Positions 34,724 through 43,367 of a stretch of DNA of 64,000 bases are shown piece by piece. Origin of the DNA: Bacilli bacterium (GTDB lineage Bacteria; Bacillota_I; Bacilli_A; RF39; UBA660); NCBI GenBank assembly GCA_017398945.1, contig JAFQES010000014.1, forward strand, positions 36,417-100,416, given 5' to 3'. Position 1 is the stretch's first letter, and every line of letters starts with the position of its first letter. Below the pieces are notes generated by a model, which worked only from the letters and a program-made list of their open reading frames with translations, was not told the origin of the DNA and did no database searches. Made by a program: the position numbers and the translations under genes.

Positions 34724-35308
34724 GTGGCAAAAGAAGTCGTAAAGAGAATTAAATTACAAATTGAAGCAGGTAAAGCAACACCAGCTCCACCAGTTGGAAC
34801 AGTTTTAGGTCCAGCAGGTGTTAATCTAGGAGAATTCTGTACTAAGTTTAATGAAGCTACTAGAGATAAAATGGGAGATGTTGTTCCTTGTGAAATTTCT
34901 GTATATGATGATCGTTCTTTTGATTTTGTTTTAAAAACTTCACCAGCTGCTTTCTTAATTAAAAAGGTTGCTAAAGTACAAAAAGGTAGTGCTAAAGGCG
35001 CTAACCAAGTTATTGCAACAATTACAAAAGATGAATTAAGAAGTATTGCTGAAACTAAGTTGCCTGATTTAAATGCATATACTGTTGAAGATGCAATGAA
35101 AATCGTTGAAGGTACAGCACGTAACATGGGAGTTGCGGTTGAAGGACTTAATGATGCTGAATTAGCTGAACAAGGTAAAGAAGCATTAGCTGAAGAAAAA
35201 GAACAAGCAAAACGTGAAGCGCAACTTGCTGAAATGGAAGCAGAAGCAGCAGAAGATGCATCTGTTGAAGTTCCAGTAATTGGCGAAGAAGAAAAAACAG
35301 AAGAATAA
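34724..35308 (+). CDS. rplK: 50S ribosomal protein L11 with acidic C-terminal extension
   Basis: L11 of the GTPase-associated centre, the site of thiostrepton action. GTG 34724 with TAGGAGGTG gives [20 protein letters not shown], the usual start; [15 protein letters not shown] and [19 protein letters not shown] C-terminal blocks ([20 protein letters not shown]) are present. Normal L11 is about 141 residues; this one is 194. From about residue 142 comes an acidic, helical, Ala/Glu-rich tail ([20 protein letters not shown] and on to EEEKTEE) of some 50 residues. The tail is in frame with good codons and no frameshift, so it appears real. rplA follows 55 bases later. Confidence 0.95.
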   Translation: MAKEVVKRIKLQIEAGKATPAPPVGTVLGPAGVNLGEFCTKFNEATRDKMGDVVPCEISVYDDRSFDFVLKTSPAAFLIKKVAKVQKGSAKGANQVIATITKDELRSIAETKLPDLNAYTVEDAMKIVEGTARNMGVAVEGLNDAELAEQGKEALAEEKEQAKREAQLAEMEAEAAEDASVEVPVIGEEEKTEE

Positions 35309-35363
35309 TTAAATTTTTAAAAATATAAAATCCGCTAATAAACCACAGTTAGGAGGAAAGATA

Positions 35364-36062
35364 ATGAAAGTTCATGGAAAAAAATATGTGGAAGCATCTA
35401 GTAAAGTAGAAAAGAATAAGGCTTATACTTATACTGATGCAGTAAGTTTAGTAAAAGAAACTGCTACTACTAAATTTGATAGTACTGTAGAAGTTGCTAT
35501 TAAACTTAACATAGATTCAAAGAAAGCTGATCAACAATTAAGAGGATCTTTAGTATTACCAAACGGAACTGGTAAAGTTAAGAGAATTTTAGTCATAGCT
35601 AAAGGTGAACAAGCTGCCAAAGCTAAAGAACTTGGAGCTGATTTTGTTGGAGATGTTGATATGATTAATAAAATTGAAACTGAAGGATGGTTTGAATATG
35701 ATGTAATCGTAGCAACTCCAGATATGATGCCTCTTTTAGGTAAAATCGGTAAAATCTTAGGACCTAAAGGTTTAATGCCAAATCCTAAGACTGGAACTGT
35801 GACACCAAATGTTGAAAAAGCAATAAATGATATCAAGAGTGGTATGGTTGAATATAAAAATGACCAATATGGTAATATCCATGCTATAATTGGTAAGGTT
35901 TCTTTTGATAATAATAAATTAGAAGAAAACTTATGTTATGTTGTTAGTACAATTGCTAAAGCAAAACCTGCTACAGTAAAAGGTACTTTTATTGAAAACA
36001 TAGCAATATCAAGTACAATGGGTCCTGGAATTAAAATTGATAAAAATTCTTTTGACATTTAA
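35364..36062 (+). CDS. rplA: 50S ribosomal protein L1
   Basis: A 232-residue L1, the mobile stalk protein and repressor of its own operon. Core motifs are present: [60 protein letters not shown] and [30 protein letters not shown] precedes the ATG. Its final codons carry a perfect consensus promoter for the rplJ-rplL unit. Confidence 0.97.
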   Translation: MKVHGKKYVEASSKVEKNKAYTYTDAVSLVKETATTKFDSTVEVAIKLNIDSKKADQQLRGSLVLPNGTGKVKRILVIAKGEQAAKAKELGADFVGDVDMINKIETEGWFEYDVIVATPDMMPLLGKIGKILGPKGLMPNPKTGTVTPNVEKAINDIKSGMVEYKNDQYGNIHAIIGKVSFDNNKLEENLCYVVSTIAKAKPATVKGTFIENIAISSTMGPGIKIDKNSFDI

Positions 36063-36080
36063 GGATTTATTGCATATAAT
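36052..36080 (+). promoter_or_regulatory. Consensus promoter for rplJ-rplL, inside the end of rplA
   Basis: TTGACA (36052-36057), 17 bases, TATAAT (36075-36080): both hexamers match the consensus exactly. The -35 lies in the last codons of rplA (SFDI) and the -10 just after its stop codon. It should be very strong and separates rplJL from rplKA. Confidence 0.9.
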
Positions 36081-36089
36081 ACAAGTTAG

Positions 36090-36195
36090 AAAAAGCGATT
36101 CGCCTAAGACAGTAGGGACTTTATAGTTTAATAATCCTACCGAGGGAACTTAAATATACGATAATTTTAAGCTTCCCGTGCCCGGAAGCTTTTCT
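36090..36195 (+). promoter_or_regulatory. L10 leader (ribosomal protein L10-L12 autoregulatory RNA)
   Basis: The sequence CGCCTAAGACAGTAGGG, then CCTACCGAGGGAACTTAAA, a loop, TTTAAGCTTCCCGTGCCCGG and AAGC follows the pattern of the Firmicutes L10 leader. Stems AGTAGG/CCTACC and GGGAACTTAAA/TTTAAGCTTCCC are visible. L10-(L7/L12) binds this RNA and represses rplJL. Confidence 0.9.
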
Positions 36196-36216
36196 AATAT
36201 ATAAAAGGAGGATGTT

Positions 36217-36708
36217 ATGGCAAGTCAAAAAATTCTTGATATGAAGAAAAATGTAGTTTCAGAAATTGTTGATAAAATTAATAATAGTGAAACTGTTATT
36301 GTATTCCAATATCAAGGCTTAACAGTATCTGATTTAAGTGAACTTAGAAAAAGCTTAAGACCAGTAGATGCTGAAGTAAAAGTTTACAAAAATACTTTAC
36401 TAAAAAGAGCTTTAGACGAAGTTAATGTTGATTTAACTGATTTCTTAGAAGGTCCAAATGCTATCCTTTTTGGTAAAAACTTGTTAGAACCTATTAAAGT
36501 AATATCTGAATTTGCTAAGAAAAATAACAAATTAGATATTAGAGTAGGTATCATAAGTGGATCAAGAGCAGACTTAGATGTAATTAAAGATTATGCTTCA
36601 ATTCCATCAAGAGAAGGCTTACTAACAATGTTAGCTGGTGGAATGATCCAATATGTAAGAGATTTAGCTATTGGCTTAAATCTTTATGCTGAACAATTAG
36701 AAAAATAA
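36217..36708 (+). CDS. rplJ: 50S ribosomal protein L10
   Basis: A 163-residue L10, the base of the L7/L12 stalk: ILDMKKNVVSEIVDKI, TVIVFQYQGLTVSDLSELRK, YKNTLLKRALDE, and the C-terminal helix (YVRDLAIGLNLYAEQLEK) that binds L12 dimers. AAAGGAGGATGTT precedes the ATG. It follows the L10 leader that it represses and is coupled to rplL 18 bases on. Confidence 0.97.
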   Translation: MASQKILDMKKNVVSEIVDKINNSETVIVFQYQGLTVSDLSELRKSLRPVDAEVKVYKNTLLKRALDEVNVDLTDFLEGPNAILFGKNLLEPIKVISEFAKKNNKLDIRVGIISGSRADLDVIKDYASIPSREGLLTMLAGGMIQYVRDLAIGLNLYAEQLEK

Positions 36709-36726
36709 GAAAGGAATGAAATAAAA

Positions 36727-37092
36727 ATGGCAAAATTAACAAGAGAAGATTTTATCAGCGCTTTAAAAGAAATGACAATTCTTGAAGTAAAAGAATTAGT
36801 AGATGCAATGAAAGAAGAATTTGGAGTAGATCCAAGTGCTGTAGCTGTTGCTGCTGCTCCAGCTGCTGCTGAAGAAGCTGGTTCAACAACTAAAACTGTT
36901 GTATTAAAATCAGCTGGTGCTAACAAAATTGCTGTAATTAAAGTTATTAAAGAAATTACAGGATTAGGATTAGTTGAAGCTAAAGCTATTGCTGACAATG
37001 GTGGTAACTTAAAAGAAAATATTGCTGCTGATGAAGCTGAAGCATTAAAAGCTCAATTAACTGAAGCTGGTGCTGAAGTAGAATTAGTTTAA
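36727..37092 (+). CDS. rplL: 50S ribosomal protein L7/L12
   Basis: A 121-residue L7/L12: N-terminal dimerisation helices (LTREDFISALKEMTILEVKE), an Ala-rich hinge (VAVAAAPAAAEEAG), and the factor-binding C-terminal domain (KTVVLKSAGANKIAVIKVIK, GLGLVEAKAIADNGG). It recruits elongation factor GTPases to the ribosome. It is the last gene of the operon, and a strong terminator follows. Confidence 0.97.
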   Translation: MAKLTREDFISALKEMTILEVKELVDAMKEEFGVDPSAVAVAAAPAAAEEAGSTTKTVVLKSAGANKIAVIKVIKEITGLGLVEAKAIADNGGNLKENIAADEAEALKAQLTEAGAEVELV

Positions 37093-37114
37093 TTAAAATA
37101 TTAAACTTAAATAG

Positions 37115-37147
37115 AAAAATGCAAATGAAAAATCGTTTGCATTTTTT
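37115..37147 (+). terminator. Terminator after rplL
   Basis: AAAAATGCAAA (37115-37125) pairs with TTTGCATTTTT (37136-37146) around TGAAAAATCG, with a T tail. Confidence 0.9.
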
Positions 37148-37220
37148 GTATAGGTAAATTTAGTAATCTTATTGATTTTTTTAGAATTTTTGGGTATACT
37201 TTAAAAGTAGGAGAATAAAG

Positions 37221-37490
37221 ATGAGAAGAGTAATCGAAAATATATTAAAAGTCTTAGCTATAATATTAGTAGTTTCTTGGATAGCAATGGTATTTATTGA
37301 CTACTTTAAAGCAAAGGATGAAAAAGATCCACTATTCTGTATAAAGAAAGAAACGAAAGTATATTCAGATGGTGAAGTGTTTATTTGTACAGGTTTAGGG
37401 TATAAGATGTATCGTTATGAAAGAGAAACAATAAGTGCTATAGAGTTTGGACCATTCTTTATAAAAGAAAGAACAAGTGCAAAAGAATAA
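37221..37490 (+). CDS. Conserved small membrane protein, unassigned
   Basis: An 89-residue protein: MRRVIENILK, one membrane helix (residues 10-30, LAIILVVSWIAMVFIDYF), then a short domain with DPLFCIKKETKVYSDGEVF, ICTGLGYKMYRYERE and EFGPFFIKE. The two cysteines, the YSDG turn and the GLGYKxYxYxR segment look like a conserved family of low-GC Firmicutes, of unknown function. It has its own GGAGAA ribosome binding site and lies between two terminators. Confidence 0.65.
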   Translation: MRRVIENILKVLAIILVVSWIAMVFIDYFKAKDEKDPLFCIKKETKVYSDGEVFICTGLGYKMYRYERETISAIEFGPFFIKERTSAKE

Positions 37491-37501
37491 GCACTTTTTT
37501 T
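37475..37501 (+). terminator. Terminator after small membrane protein gene
   Basis: AAGTGC (37475-37480) and GCACTT (37491-37496) around a 10-base loop, followed by TTTTT. The 5' arm is inside the gene's last codons. Confidence 0.8.
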
Positions 37502-37552
37502 ATTGCTTTAATAAAATTCATAATATATAATACTATTTGTCAGGTGATCATT

Positions 37553-37954
37553 ATGAAATTAAATAAAAATGGTTGGGGTTTATCTCAAATGCTGTGGATG
37601 AGTGGCATAATATTATTTTTCTTTTTGGTTGTTGTAGTTCTTATTTATAATCTATATAATTCTTTAGATTTAGATATGAATTCTAAAGAAAGTGTTGATA
37701 GACTTTCTTATGAACAAATGGAAGAGGATTTGGAAGAAGCGGCCACAAAATATATGGAATATAATTATAGTAATTTTTCTGATACTGGAGATATTTGGTT
37801 AACAAAGGATCAATTATTTAAAGCCGGATTATTTATGGAATATTTATATGAAGATTGTGAAGCTTATACAATCAGTAATAAAATAAATGGAAATATAAGT
37901 TCAAAAGCTTATATAAAATGTGAAGATTATGTTACTAGTGGTTATGATAACTAG
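37553..37954 (+). CDS. Pseudopilin-like membrane protein
   Basis: A 133-residue protein with a short basic head (MKLNKNGWGLSQML), a long hydrophobic helix directly after it (WMSGIILFFFLVVVVLIYNLY) and a small outer domain ending with a Cys pair and IKCEDYVTSGYDN. The head recalls the type IV prepilin cleavage site G-[FW]-x-L-[SI]-[EQ], but the usual Glu at +5 is Gln, so a true pilin is uncertain. ATG 37553 has AGGTGA six bases before it; a GTG at 37544 is less likely. The gene near 48258 shares the ribosome binding sequence, the head-helix shape and the outer domain size. Confidence 0.55.
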   Translation: MKLNKNGWGLSQMLWMSGIILFFFLVVVVLIYNLYNSLDLDMNSKESVDRLSYEQMEEDLEEAATKYMEYNYSNFSDTGDIWLTKDQLFKAGLFMEYLYEDCEAYTISNKINGNISSKAYIKCEDYVTSGYDN

Positions 37955-37966
37955 TAATATTTTTTT
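37932..37966 (+). terminator. Terminator after pseudopilin-like gene
   Basis: TTACTAGT (37932-37939) pairs with ACTAGTAA (37950-37957) around a 10-base loop that contains the final codons; TATTTTTTT follows. Confidence 0.8.
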
Positions 37967-37967
37967 G

Positions 37968-37996
37968 TTGACATAAATATAATAAAATGATATAGT
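37968..37996 (+). promoter_or_regulatory. Promoter of rpsL-rpsG-fusA
   Basis: TTGACA (37968-37973), 17-base spacer, TATAGT (37991-37996). It begins directly after the terminator T-run and gives a leader of about 90 bases. Confidence 0.88.
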
Positions 37997-38014
37997 ATCT
38001 ATGCATTTGTAAAT

Positions 38015-38069
38015 TGGGTTCTATGTAGGTAGAACCTAATTTAATGGGGTATTTGATACACCAGGATGT
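38015..38069 (+). promoter_or_regulatory. Structured leader of rpsL
   Basis: GGTTCTA (38017-38023) and TAGAACC (38030-38036) form a perfect 7-bp hairpin. Short repeats GTATTTGATAC and ACACCAGGATGTGT follow just before AAGGAGG and could also fold. Leaders before rpsL are often regulatory; no defined class is claimed. Confidence 0.5.
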
Positions 38070-38092
38070 GTGTATATGGAAGGAGGATTTAC

Positions 38093-38506
38093 ATGCCAAC
38101 AATTAACCAAATTGTTAAGAACAAGAGAGGACATAAGAAAAGAAAAAGAAAAAGTCCAGTATTAAACATTGGATTTAACACTTTACAAAGAAAACAAACT
38201 ACTACTGATAGCCCTCAAAAAAGAGGAGTTTGTACAAGAGTAGGAACTAAAACTCCTAAAAAACCAAACTCAGCTTTAAGAAAATATGCTCGTGTTAGAC
38301 TTTCAAATGGTAAAGAAGTTGATACTTATATTCCAGGTGAAGGACATAACTTACAAGAACACAGCGTTGTATTAGTTCGTGGTGGACGTGTTAAAGACTT
38401 AATCGGTGTTCGTTATCACATTGTACGTGGTACACTTGATACTCAAGGAGTTAATAATCGTCGTCAAGGACGTAGTAAATATGGTACAAAGAAACCAAAA
38501 AATTAG
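38093..38506 (+). CDS. rpsL: 30S ribosomal protein S12
   Basis: A 137-residue S12, part of the decoding centre and the streptomycin-resistance site. [16 protein letters not shown] starts it; [37 protein letters not shown] and [15 protein letters not shown] follow. TPKKPNSAL is the wild-type (streptomycin-sensitive) sequence. ATG 38093 follows AAGGAGGATTTAC; an earlier ATG at 38066 in the same frame adds nine odd residues. Confidence 0.97.
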   Translation: MPTINQIVKNKRGHKKRKRKSPVLNIGFNTLQRKQTTTDSPQKRGVCTRVGTKTPKKPNSALRKYARVRLSNGKEVDTYIPGEGHNLQEHSVVLVRGGRVKDLIGVRYHIVRGTLDTQGVNNRRQGRSKYGTKKPKN

Positions 38507-38522
38507 TAAAGGAGGATAAATA

Positions 38523-38990
38523 ATGCGTAAAAGAAGAGCAGTAAAAAGAGACGTGTTACCAGATCCTATCTATAATTCAAAGGTAGTTACTAAATTAGTA
38601 AACCAAATTATGCAAGATGGAAAAAAAGGTATCGCGCAAAAAATATTATATGATGCTTTTAAAATTGTTGAACAAGAAACAGGGAAACCTGCTATGGATG
38701 TTTACAATCAAGCACTTGAAAATATTAAACCAGCATTAGAAGTTAAATCTCGTCGTGTTGGTGGATCAAACTATCAAGTACCAATGGAAGTTACTGATGA
38801 AAGAAGTCAAGCATTAGCACTTCGTTGGTTAGTAAATTATGCAAAATTAAGAAATGGAAAGGGTATGGCCATTAATTTAGCAAAAGAAATCATCGATGCT
38901 TCTGAAGGTACTGGTGGAGCTGTTAAAAAGCGTGAAGATACTCATAAAATGGCTGAAGCAAATAAAGCATTTGCTCATTATAGATGGTAG
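38523..38990 (+). CDS. rpsG: 30S ribosomal protein S7
   Basis: A 155-residue S7 that nucleates assembly of the 30S head: [59 protein letters not shown], and [17 protein letters not shown] at the end. AAGGAGGATAA precedes the ATG. It lies 16 bases after rpsL and 6 before fusA, the standard str operon. Confidence 0.97.
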   Translation: MRKRRAVKRDVLPDPIYNSKVVTKLVNQIMQDGKKGIAQKILYDAFKIVEQETGKPAMDVYNQALENIKPALEVKSRRVGGSNYQVPMEVTDERSQALALRWLVNYAKLRNGKGMAINLAKEIIDASEGTGGAVKKREDTHKMAEANKAFAHYRW

Positions 38991-38996
38991 TTATAT

Positions 38997-41069
38997 ATGG
39001 CAAGAGACGTTAGTTTAGATAAAATTCGTAATATCGGAATTATGGCACATATCGATGCCGGAAAAACTACTACTACTGAAAGAATCTTATTCCATACTGG
39101 GATAACTCATAAAATTGGAGAAACTCACGATGGTGAATCTCAAATGGACTGGATGGAACAAGAAAAAGAACGTGGTATTACAATTACTAGTGCGGCAACA
39201 ACTGCACACTGGAAAGGATATCGTTTAAATATTATCGATACTCCAGGTCACGTAGACTTTACAATTGAAGTACAAAGAAGTTTAAGAGTATTAGATGGTG
39301 CTGTTGCATTAATTGATGCTCAAGCTGGTGTAGAACCTCAAACTGAAACAGTTTGGAGACAAGCTAATGAATATAAAGTTCCAAGAATGATTTGTGCTAA
39401 TAAAATGGGAAAATTAGGAGCTGACTTCTATTATAGTTTAAAAACTATTGGAGATAGATTAGGCGCGAAAGCTGCTCCAATTGAACTTCCTATTGGTGCT
39501 GAAAGTGAATTTTGTGGAGTTGTTAACTTAGTTACAATGAAAGCTTATAAATTTGATGGCTCTGAAATGGAAAATGCAGAAGAAATTGCAATTCCAGAAG
39601 ACATGAAAGCAAAAGCTGAAGAATATAGAGCTAAGTTGATTGAAGAAGTTGCTGACTTTGATGAAGAATTAATGATGAAATATCTTGAAGGTGAAGAAAT
39701 TACTGAAGCAGATCTTAAAAAAGCAATCAGAACTGCTACATTATCAGTTGAATTCTTCCCAGTATTATGTGCTGATGCCTTAAGTAACCAAGGTATTAAA
39801 CCATTATTAGATGCTGTAATTGATTACTTACCATCTCCACTTGATGTTGAAGCTATTGAATGTACTGATGCAAATGGAAATGACGTATTACGTCGTCCAG
39901 ATGATAAAGAACCATTCACAGCATTAGCATTCAAAATTATGACTGACCCATACGTAGGAAGATTATCATTCTTCAGAGTATACTCAGGAGTATTAACAAG
40001 TGGTTCTTATGTGCTTAACTCAACAAAAGGTACAAAAGAAAGAATTGGACGTATCTTACAAATGCATGCTAACCAAAGAAAAGAAATTTCTGAAGTTTAT
40101 GCAGGAGAAATTGCTGCAGCAGTAGGACTTAAGAATACTACTACAGCTGATACATTATGTGATGAAAAACATCCATGTGTAATGAAAGGTATGGAATTCC
40201 CAGCTCCAGTTATTGATATTGCTATTGAACCAAAAAGTAAAAATGATCAAGATAAGATGGCTATCGCTATTCAAAAATTAGTTGAAGAAGATCCAACTTT
40301 AAGAGTTAAAACTGATCATGAAACTGGTCAAACAGTATTATCTGGTATGGGAGAACTTCACTTAGATGTAATTATCGACAGAATGAGAAGAGAATTCAAT
40401 GTTGAATGTAATAGTGGAAAACCACAAGTTGCATATCGTGAAACTTTAACTCAAGCTGCTGAATGTGAAGGAAAATACATTAAACAATCTGGTGGACGTG
40501 GACAATATGGACATGTTTGGGTTAAATTTGAACCAAACCATGAAAAAGGATATGAATTCGTTGATGCTATCGTTGGTGGTGTAGTTCCTCGTGAATATAT
40601 TCCGGTAACTGATAAAGGATTACAAGAAGCAATGGCTGGAGGAATTCTAGCTGGATATCCTATGGTAGACGTTAAAGCTACACTATTTGATGGTTCTTAC
40701 CATGATGTAGACTCATCAGAAATGGCATTCAAAATTGCTGCTAGTATGGCTTTAAAAGAAGCTAAAAATAAATGTAAACCAGTTCTTCTAGAACCAATCA
40801 TGAAAGTTGATGTAGTTGTTCCTGAAGAATATATGGGTAATGTAATGGGAGATTTAACATCTCGTCGTGGACGTCCATTGGGACAAGAATCAAGAGGGAA
40901 CGCATTACAAATTTCTGCAATGGTTCCACTTGCTGAAATGTTTGGATATGCGACATCATTACGTTCAAACTCACAAGGTCGTGGTAACTTCACAATGGTA
41001 TTAGATCATTATGAAGAAGTGCCTAAATCAATCGCTGAAGAAATTATTAAGAAAAACAGCGTTAACTAA
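38997..41069 (+). CDS. fusA: Elongation factor G
   Basis: A 690-residue translocation GTPase. G1 [16 protein letters not shown]2 [11 protein letters not shown]3 [18 protein letters not shown] and G4 ANKMGKLG are in the first 150 residues; the domain IV loop [16 protein letters not shown] and the domain [17 protein letters not shown] are intact. GEQ-type fusidic acid region is not obviously changed. The start ATG is 6 bases after rpsG; the ribosome binding site lies inside the end of rpsG. Confidence 0.97.
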   Translation: MARDVSLDKIRNIGIMAHIDAGKTTTTERILFHTGITHKIGETHDGESQMDWMEQEKERGITITSAATTAHWKGYRLNIIDTPGHVDFTIEVQRSLRVLDGAVALIDAQAGVEPQTETVWRQANEYKVPRMICANKMGKLGADFYYSLKTIGDRLGAKAAPIELPIGAESEFCGVVNLVTMKAYKFDGSEMENAEEIAIPEDMKAKAEEYRAKLIEEVADFDEELMMKYLEGEEITEADLKKAIRTATLSVEFFPVLCADALSNQGIKPLLDAVIDYLPSPLDVEAIECTDANGNDVLRRPDDKEPFTALAFKIMTDPYVGRLSFFRVYSGVLTSGSYVLNSTKGTKERIGRILQMHANQRKEISEVYAGEIAAAVGLKNTTTADTLCDEKHPCVMKGMEFPAPVIDIAIEPKSKNDQDKMAIAIQKLVEEDPTLRVKTDHETGQTVLSGMGELHLDVIIDRMRREFNVECNSGKPQVAYRETLTQAAECEGKYIKQSGGRGQYGHVWVKFEPNHEKGYEFVDAIVGGVVPREYIPVTDKGLQEAMAGGILAGYPMVDVKATLFDGSYHDVDSSEMAFKIAASMALKEAKNKCKPVLLEPIMKVDVVVPEEYMGNVMGDLTSRRGRPLGQESRGNALQISAMVPLAEMFGYATSLRSNSQGRGNFTMVLDHYEEVPKSIAEEIIKKNSVN

Positions 41070-41136
41070 AAATAATACTTGAAAATTAATCAAGCATTAG
41101 ATAAAATATAATAGTATATGTGAAAGGAGAAAGAAA

Positions 41137-42303
41137 ATGGCAAGAGAAAAATTTGATCGTTCAAAAGAACACGTTAATATTGGTACCATTGGACACGTTG
41201 ACCATGGTAAAACAACATTAACAGCTGCTATTACAAAATATTTTGGTAACTTTGTTGATTATGCTGATATTGATAAAGCTCCAGAAGAAAGGGAAAGAGG
41301 TATTACTATTAATACTGCTCACGTTGAGTATCAAACTGAAAAACGTCATTATGCTCACGTTGACTGCCCAGGACATGCTGACTATGTTAAAAACATGATC
41401 ACAGGTGCTGCTCAAATGGATGGTGCTATCCTTGTAGTTTCTGCATCTGATGGACCAATGCCTCAAACTAGAGAACATATCTTACTTGCTAGACAAGTTG
41501 GAGTTCCTAAGATTGTTGTATTTATGAATAAATGCGACCAAGTTGATGATCCAGAATTATTAGATTTAGTAGAAATGGAAATCAGAGAAGTATTAGGAGA
41601 TTTCGAATTTGATACTGAATGTCCTATTATTCGTGGTAGTGCTTTAAAAGCATTAGAAGGTGATGAAGCTAACGCTCAAGCTATTCGTGATTTAATGGCT
41701 GCTGTTGATGAATATATCGATGCTCCAGTTAGAGATGTTGATAAACCTTTCTTAATGAGTATTGAAGACGTATTCACAATTTCAGGACGTGGTACAGTTG
41801 TTACTGGACGTGTTGAAAGAGGAGTATTAAATATCAATGACGAAGTTGAAATCGTTGGATTAAAAGATACTAGAAAAACAGTTGTTACTGGTATTGAAAT
41901 GTTTAGAAAATCACTTGACTTTGCTCAAGCTGGTGACAATGCTGGTGCATTACTTCGTGGTATTTCACGTGACGATGTTGAACGTGGACAAGTTTTAGCT
42001 AAACCAGGAAGTGTTACACCTCATAAAAAATTCAAAGCTAGAGTTTATGTTCTATCTAAAGAAGAAGGCGGACGTCATACTCCATTCTTCTCAAATTATA
42101 GACCACAATTCTACTTCAGAACTACTGATGTAACAGGAGTTATCGAACTTCCTGCTGGAACTGAAATGGTTATGCCTGGTGATAACATCGACATGACTGT
42201 TGAATTAATTGCTCCAGTTGCACTTGAAAATGGTACTAAATTCTCAATTCGTGAAGGTGGACGTACTGTTGGTGCTGGATCAGTTTCTGAAATTATTGAA
42301 TAA
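41137..42303 (+). CDS. tuf: Elongation factor Tu
   Basis: A 388-residue GTPase that delivers aminoacyl-t[57 protein letters not shown] and MNKCDQVDD are the G motifs; [13 protein letters not shown] and [14 protein letters not shown] mark domains 2 and 3. A -10 TATAAT at about 41107-41112 in the 67-base gap suggests that it may be transcribed also on its own, and AAAGGAG precedes the ATG. Confidence 0.97.
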   Translation: MAREKFDRSKEHVNIGTIGHVDHGKTTLTAAITKYFGNFVDYADIDKAPEERERGITINTAHVEYQTEKRHYAHVDCPGHADYVKNMITGAAQMDGAILVVSASDGPMPQTREHILLARQVGVPKIVVFMNKCDQVDDPELLDLVEMEIREVLGDFEFDTECPIIRGSALKALEGDEANAQAIRDLMAAVDEYIDAPVRDVDKPFLMSIEDVFTISGRGTVVTGRVERGVLNINDEVEIVGLKDTRKTVVTGIEMFRKSLDFAQAGDNAGALLRGISRDDVERGQVLAKPGSVTPHKKFKARVYVLSKEEGGRHTPFFSNYRPQFYFRTTDVTGVIELPAGTEMVMPGDNIDMTVELIAPVALENGTKFSIREGGRTVGAGSVSEIIE

Positions 42304-42313
42304 TAATTATTAA

Positions 42314-42337
42314 AAAAGCGAGTAATCGCTTTTTTTC
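42314..42337 (+). terminator. Terminator after tuf
   Basis: AAAAGCGA (42314-42321), GTAA, TCGCTTTT (42326-42333) with further T; ends the str operon. Confidence 0.88.
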
Positions 42338-42395
42338 TTTGTTTAAAAATTTTAATAAATATGATATTCTTATACATAGAGTGGGAAGAATTAAT

Positions 42396-43340
42396 ATGGC
42401 AAGAAGAAAGAAAAAGAAATTAAAAGGGGCATTTAAATTATTATTTGTTTTAATTGGGGCTTTTGTTTTATTAAATTATCTTCATACTTATGAAGTTACT
42501 GAGAATAAAAAGCTATTAGAAAAAAAGCAAAAAGATCAAAATTATCAACAATGTTTAAATGATAGAGAAATACCAGAAGAAATTGTTAATAACTTAAAGG
42601 CTTTAGAAAACTCATTAAACGAATATATAGCAAAATATAATGTAGGATTTAAATATGAAGAATTAAATTATGATTATTCATTATCTTATGACTCCGATAA
42701 AGTATTTTATGGAGCAAGTTTAATAAAATTAGTTGATGCCATTTATTTACTTGATAATGATATTGATTTGAGTTTAACTAAAAAGTATGAAAGTTCTTAT
42801 AAAAGAGCTTTTAGTAGTAAGATGGATAAACGTACTGTTGGAGAAAATGTATCATTAAAAGATTTAATGGAGTATGCTATTTCGGTAAGTGATAATACAG
42901 CTCATTTAATGTTAATTGACTATATTGGATTTGATAAATTACAAAACTACGGGAAATCACTGGGAGGAAAAGTAATATTGCAGGGTGGAGATAAATTTGG
43001 AAATCAAACTGCAGATGATACAATGATTTATTTAAATAAAGCATATGAACTCATCAATAATCATAAAAACGGAGAATTACTTAAAAATGCCATGTTAAAT
43101 ACAGAAGATAATCATTTAAATTTTGATAATATTGTTTTTGGACATAAGTATGGAAGTTATGCCTCTTACTATCATGATATTGGAATTTATTTTGCTAATG
43201 AGCCTTATTTGATTTCTGTATTAACGACTCACGATAGTAATCGAAGTATAGTTACGAACATTAGTAAAAAAGTTTATGAAATCCATAATAAGATAGTAGA
43301 GGAAAAAGAAATTTATTGTTACAATTTAGCCTATAATTAA
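42396..43340 (+). CDS. Membrane-anchored serine hydrolase (class A beta-lactamase-like)
   Basis: A 314-residue protein with a basic head (MARRKKKKLKGAFKL), a transmembrane helix (LLFVLIGAFVLLNYLH, residues 13-28) and an outer penicillin-recognising fold: SxxK in FYGASLIKLVDAIYLL (near residue 105), SDN in AISVSDNTAHLML (near 164), and HKYG in FGHKYGSYASYYHDI (near 249) at the position of KTG. The third motif is unusual, so enzymatic activity or specificity may differ from beta-lactamases; it may be a peptidase or transpeptidase-like protein. ATG 42396 with GGGAAG before it is preferred to 42339. Confidence 0.75.
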   Translation: MARRKKKKLKGAFKLLFVLIGAFVLLNYLHTYEVTENKKLLEKKQKDQNYQQCLNDREIPEEIVNNLKALENSLNEYIAKYNVGFKYEELNYDYSLSYDSDKVFYGASLIKLVDAIYLLDNDIDLSLTKKYESSYKRAFSSKMDKRTVGENVSLKDLMEYAISVSDNTAHLMLIDYIGFDKLQNYGKSLGGKVILQGGDKFGNQTADDTMIYLNKAYELINNHKNGELLKNAMLNTEDNHLNFDNIVFGHKYGSYASYYHDIGIYFANEPYLISVLTTHDSNRSIVTNISKKVYEIHNKIVEEKEIYCYNLAYN

Positions 43341-43367
43341 AAAAAGTTATCGATTGATAACTTTTTA
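43341..43367. terminator. Bidirectional terminator between serine hydrolase and FemAB genes
   Basis: AAAAAGTTATC (43341-43351) and GATAACTTTTT (43356-43366) make a perfect 11-bp stem around GATT, flanked by A and T runs. The reverse FemAB-like gene ends just inside. Confidence 0.88.

Noticed and set aside
34690..35127. Minus-strand ORF antisense to rplK
   Set aside because: It overlaps conserved rplK sequence, has no ribosome binding site and only low-complexity similarity.
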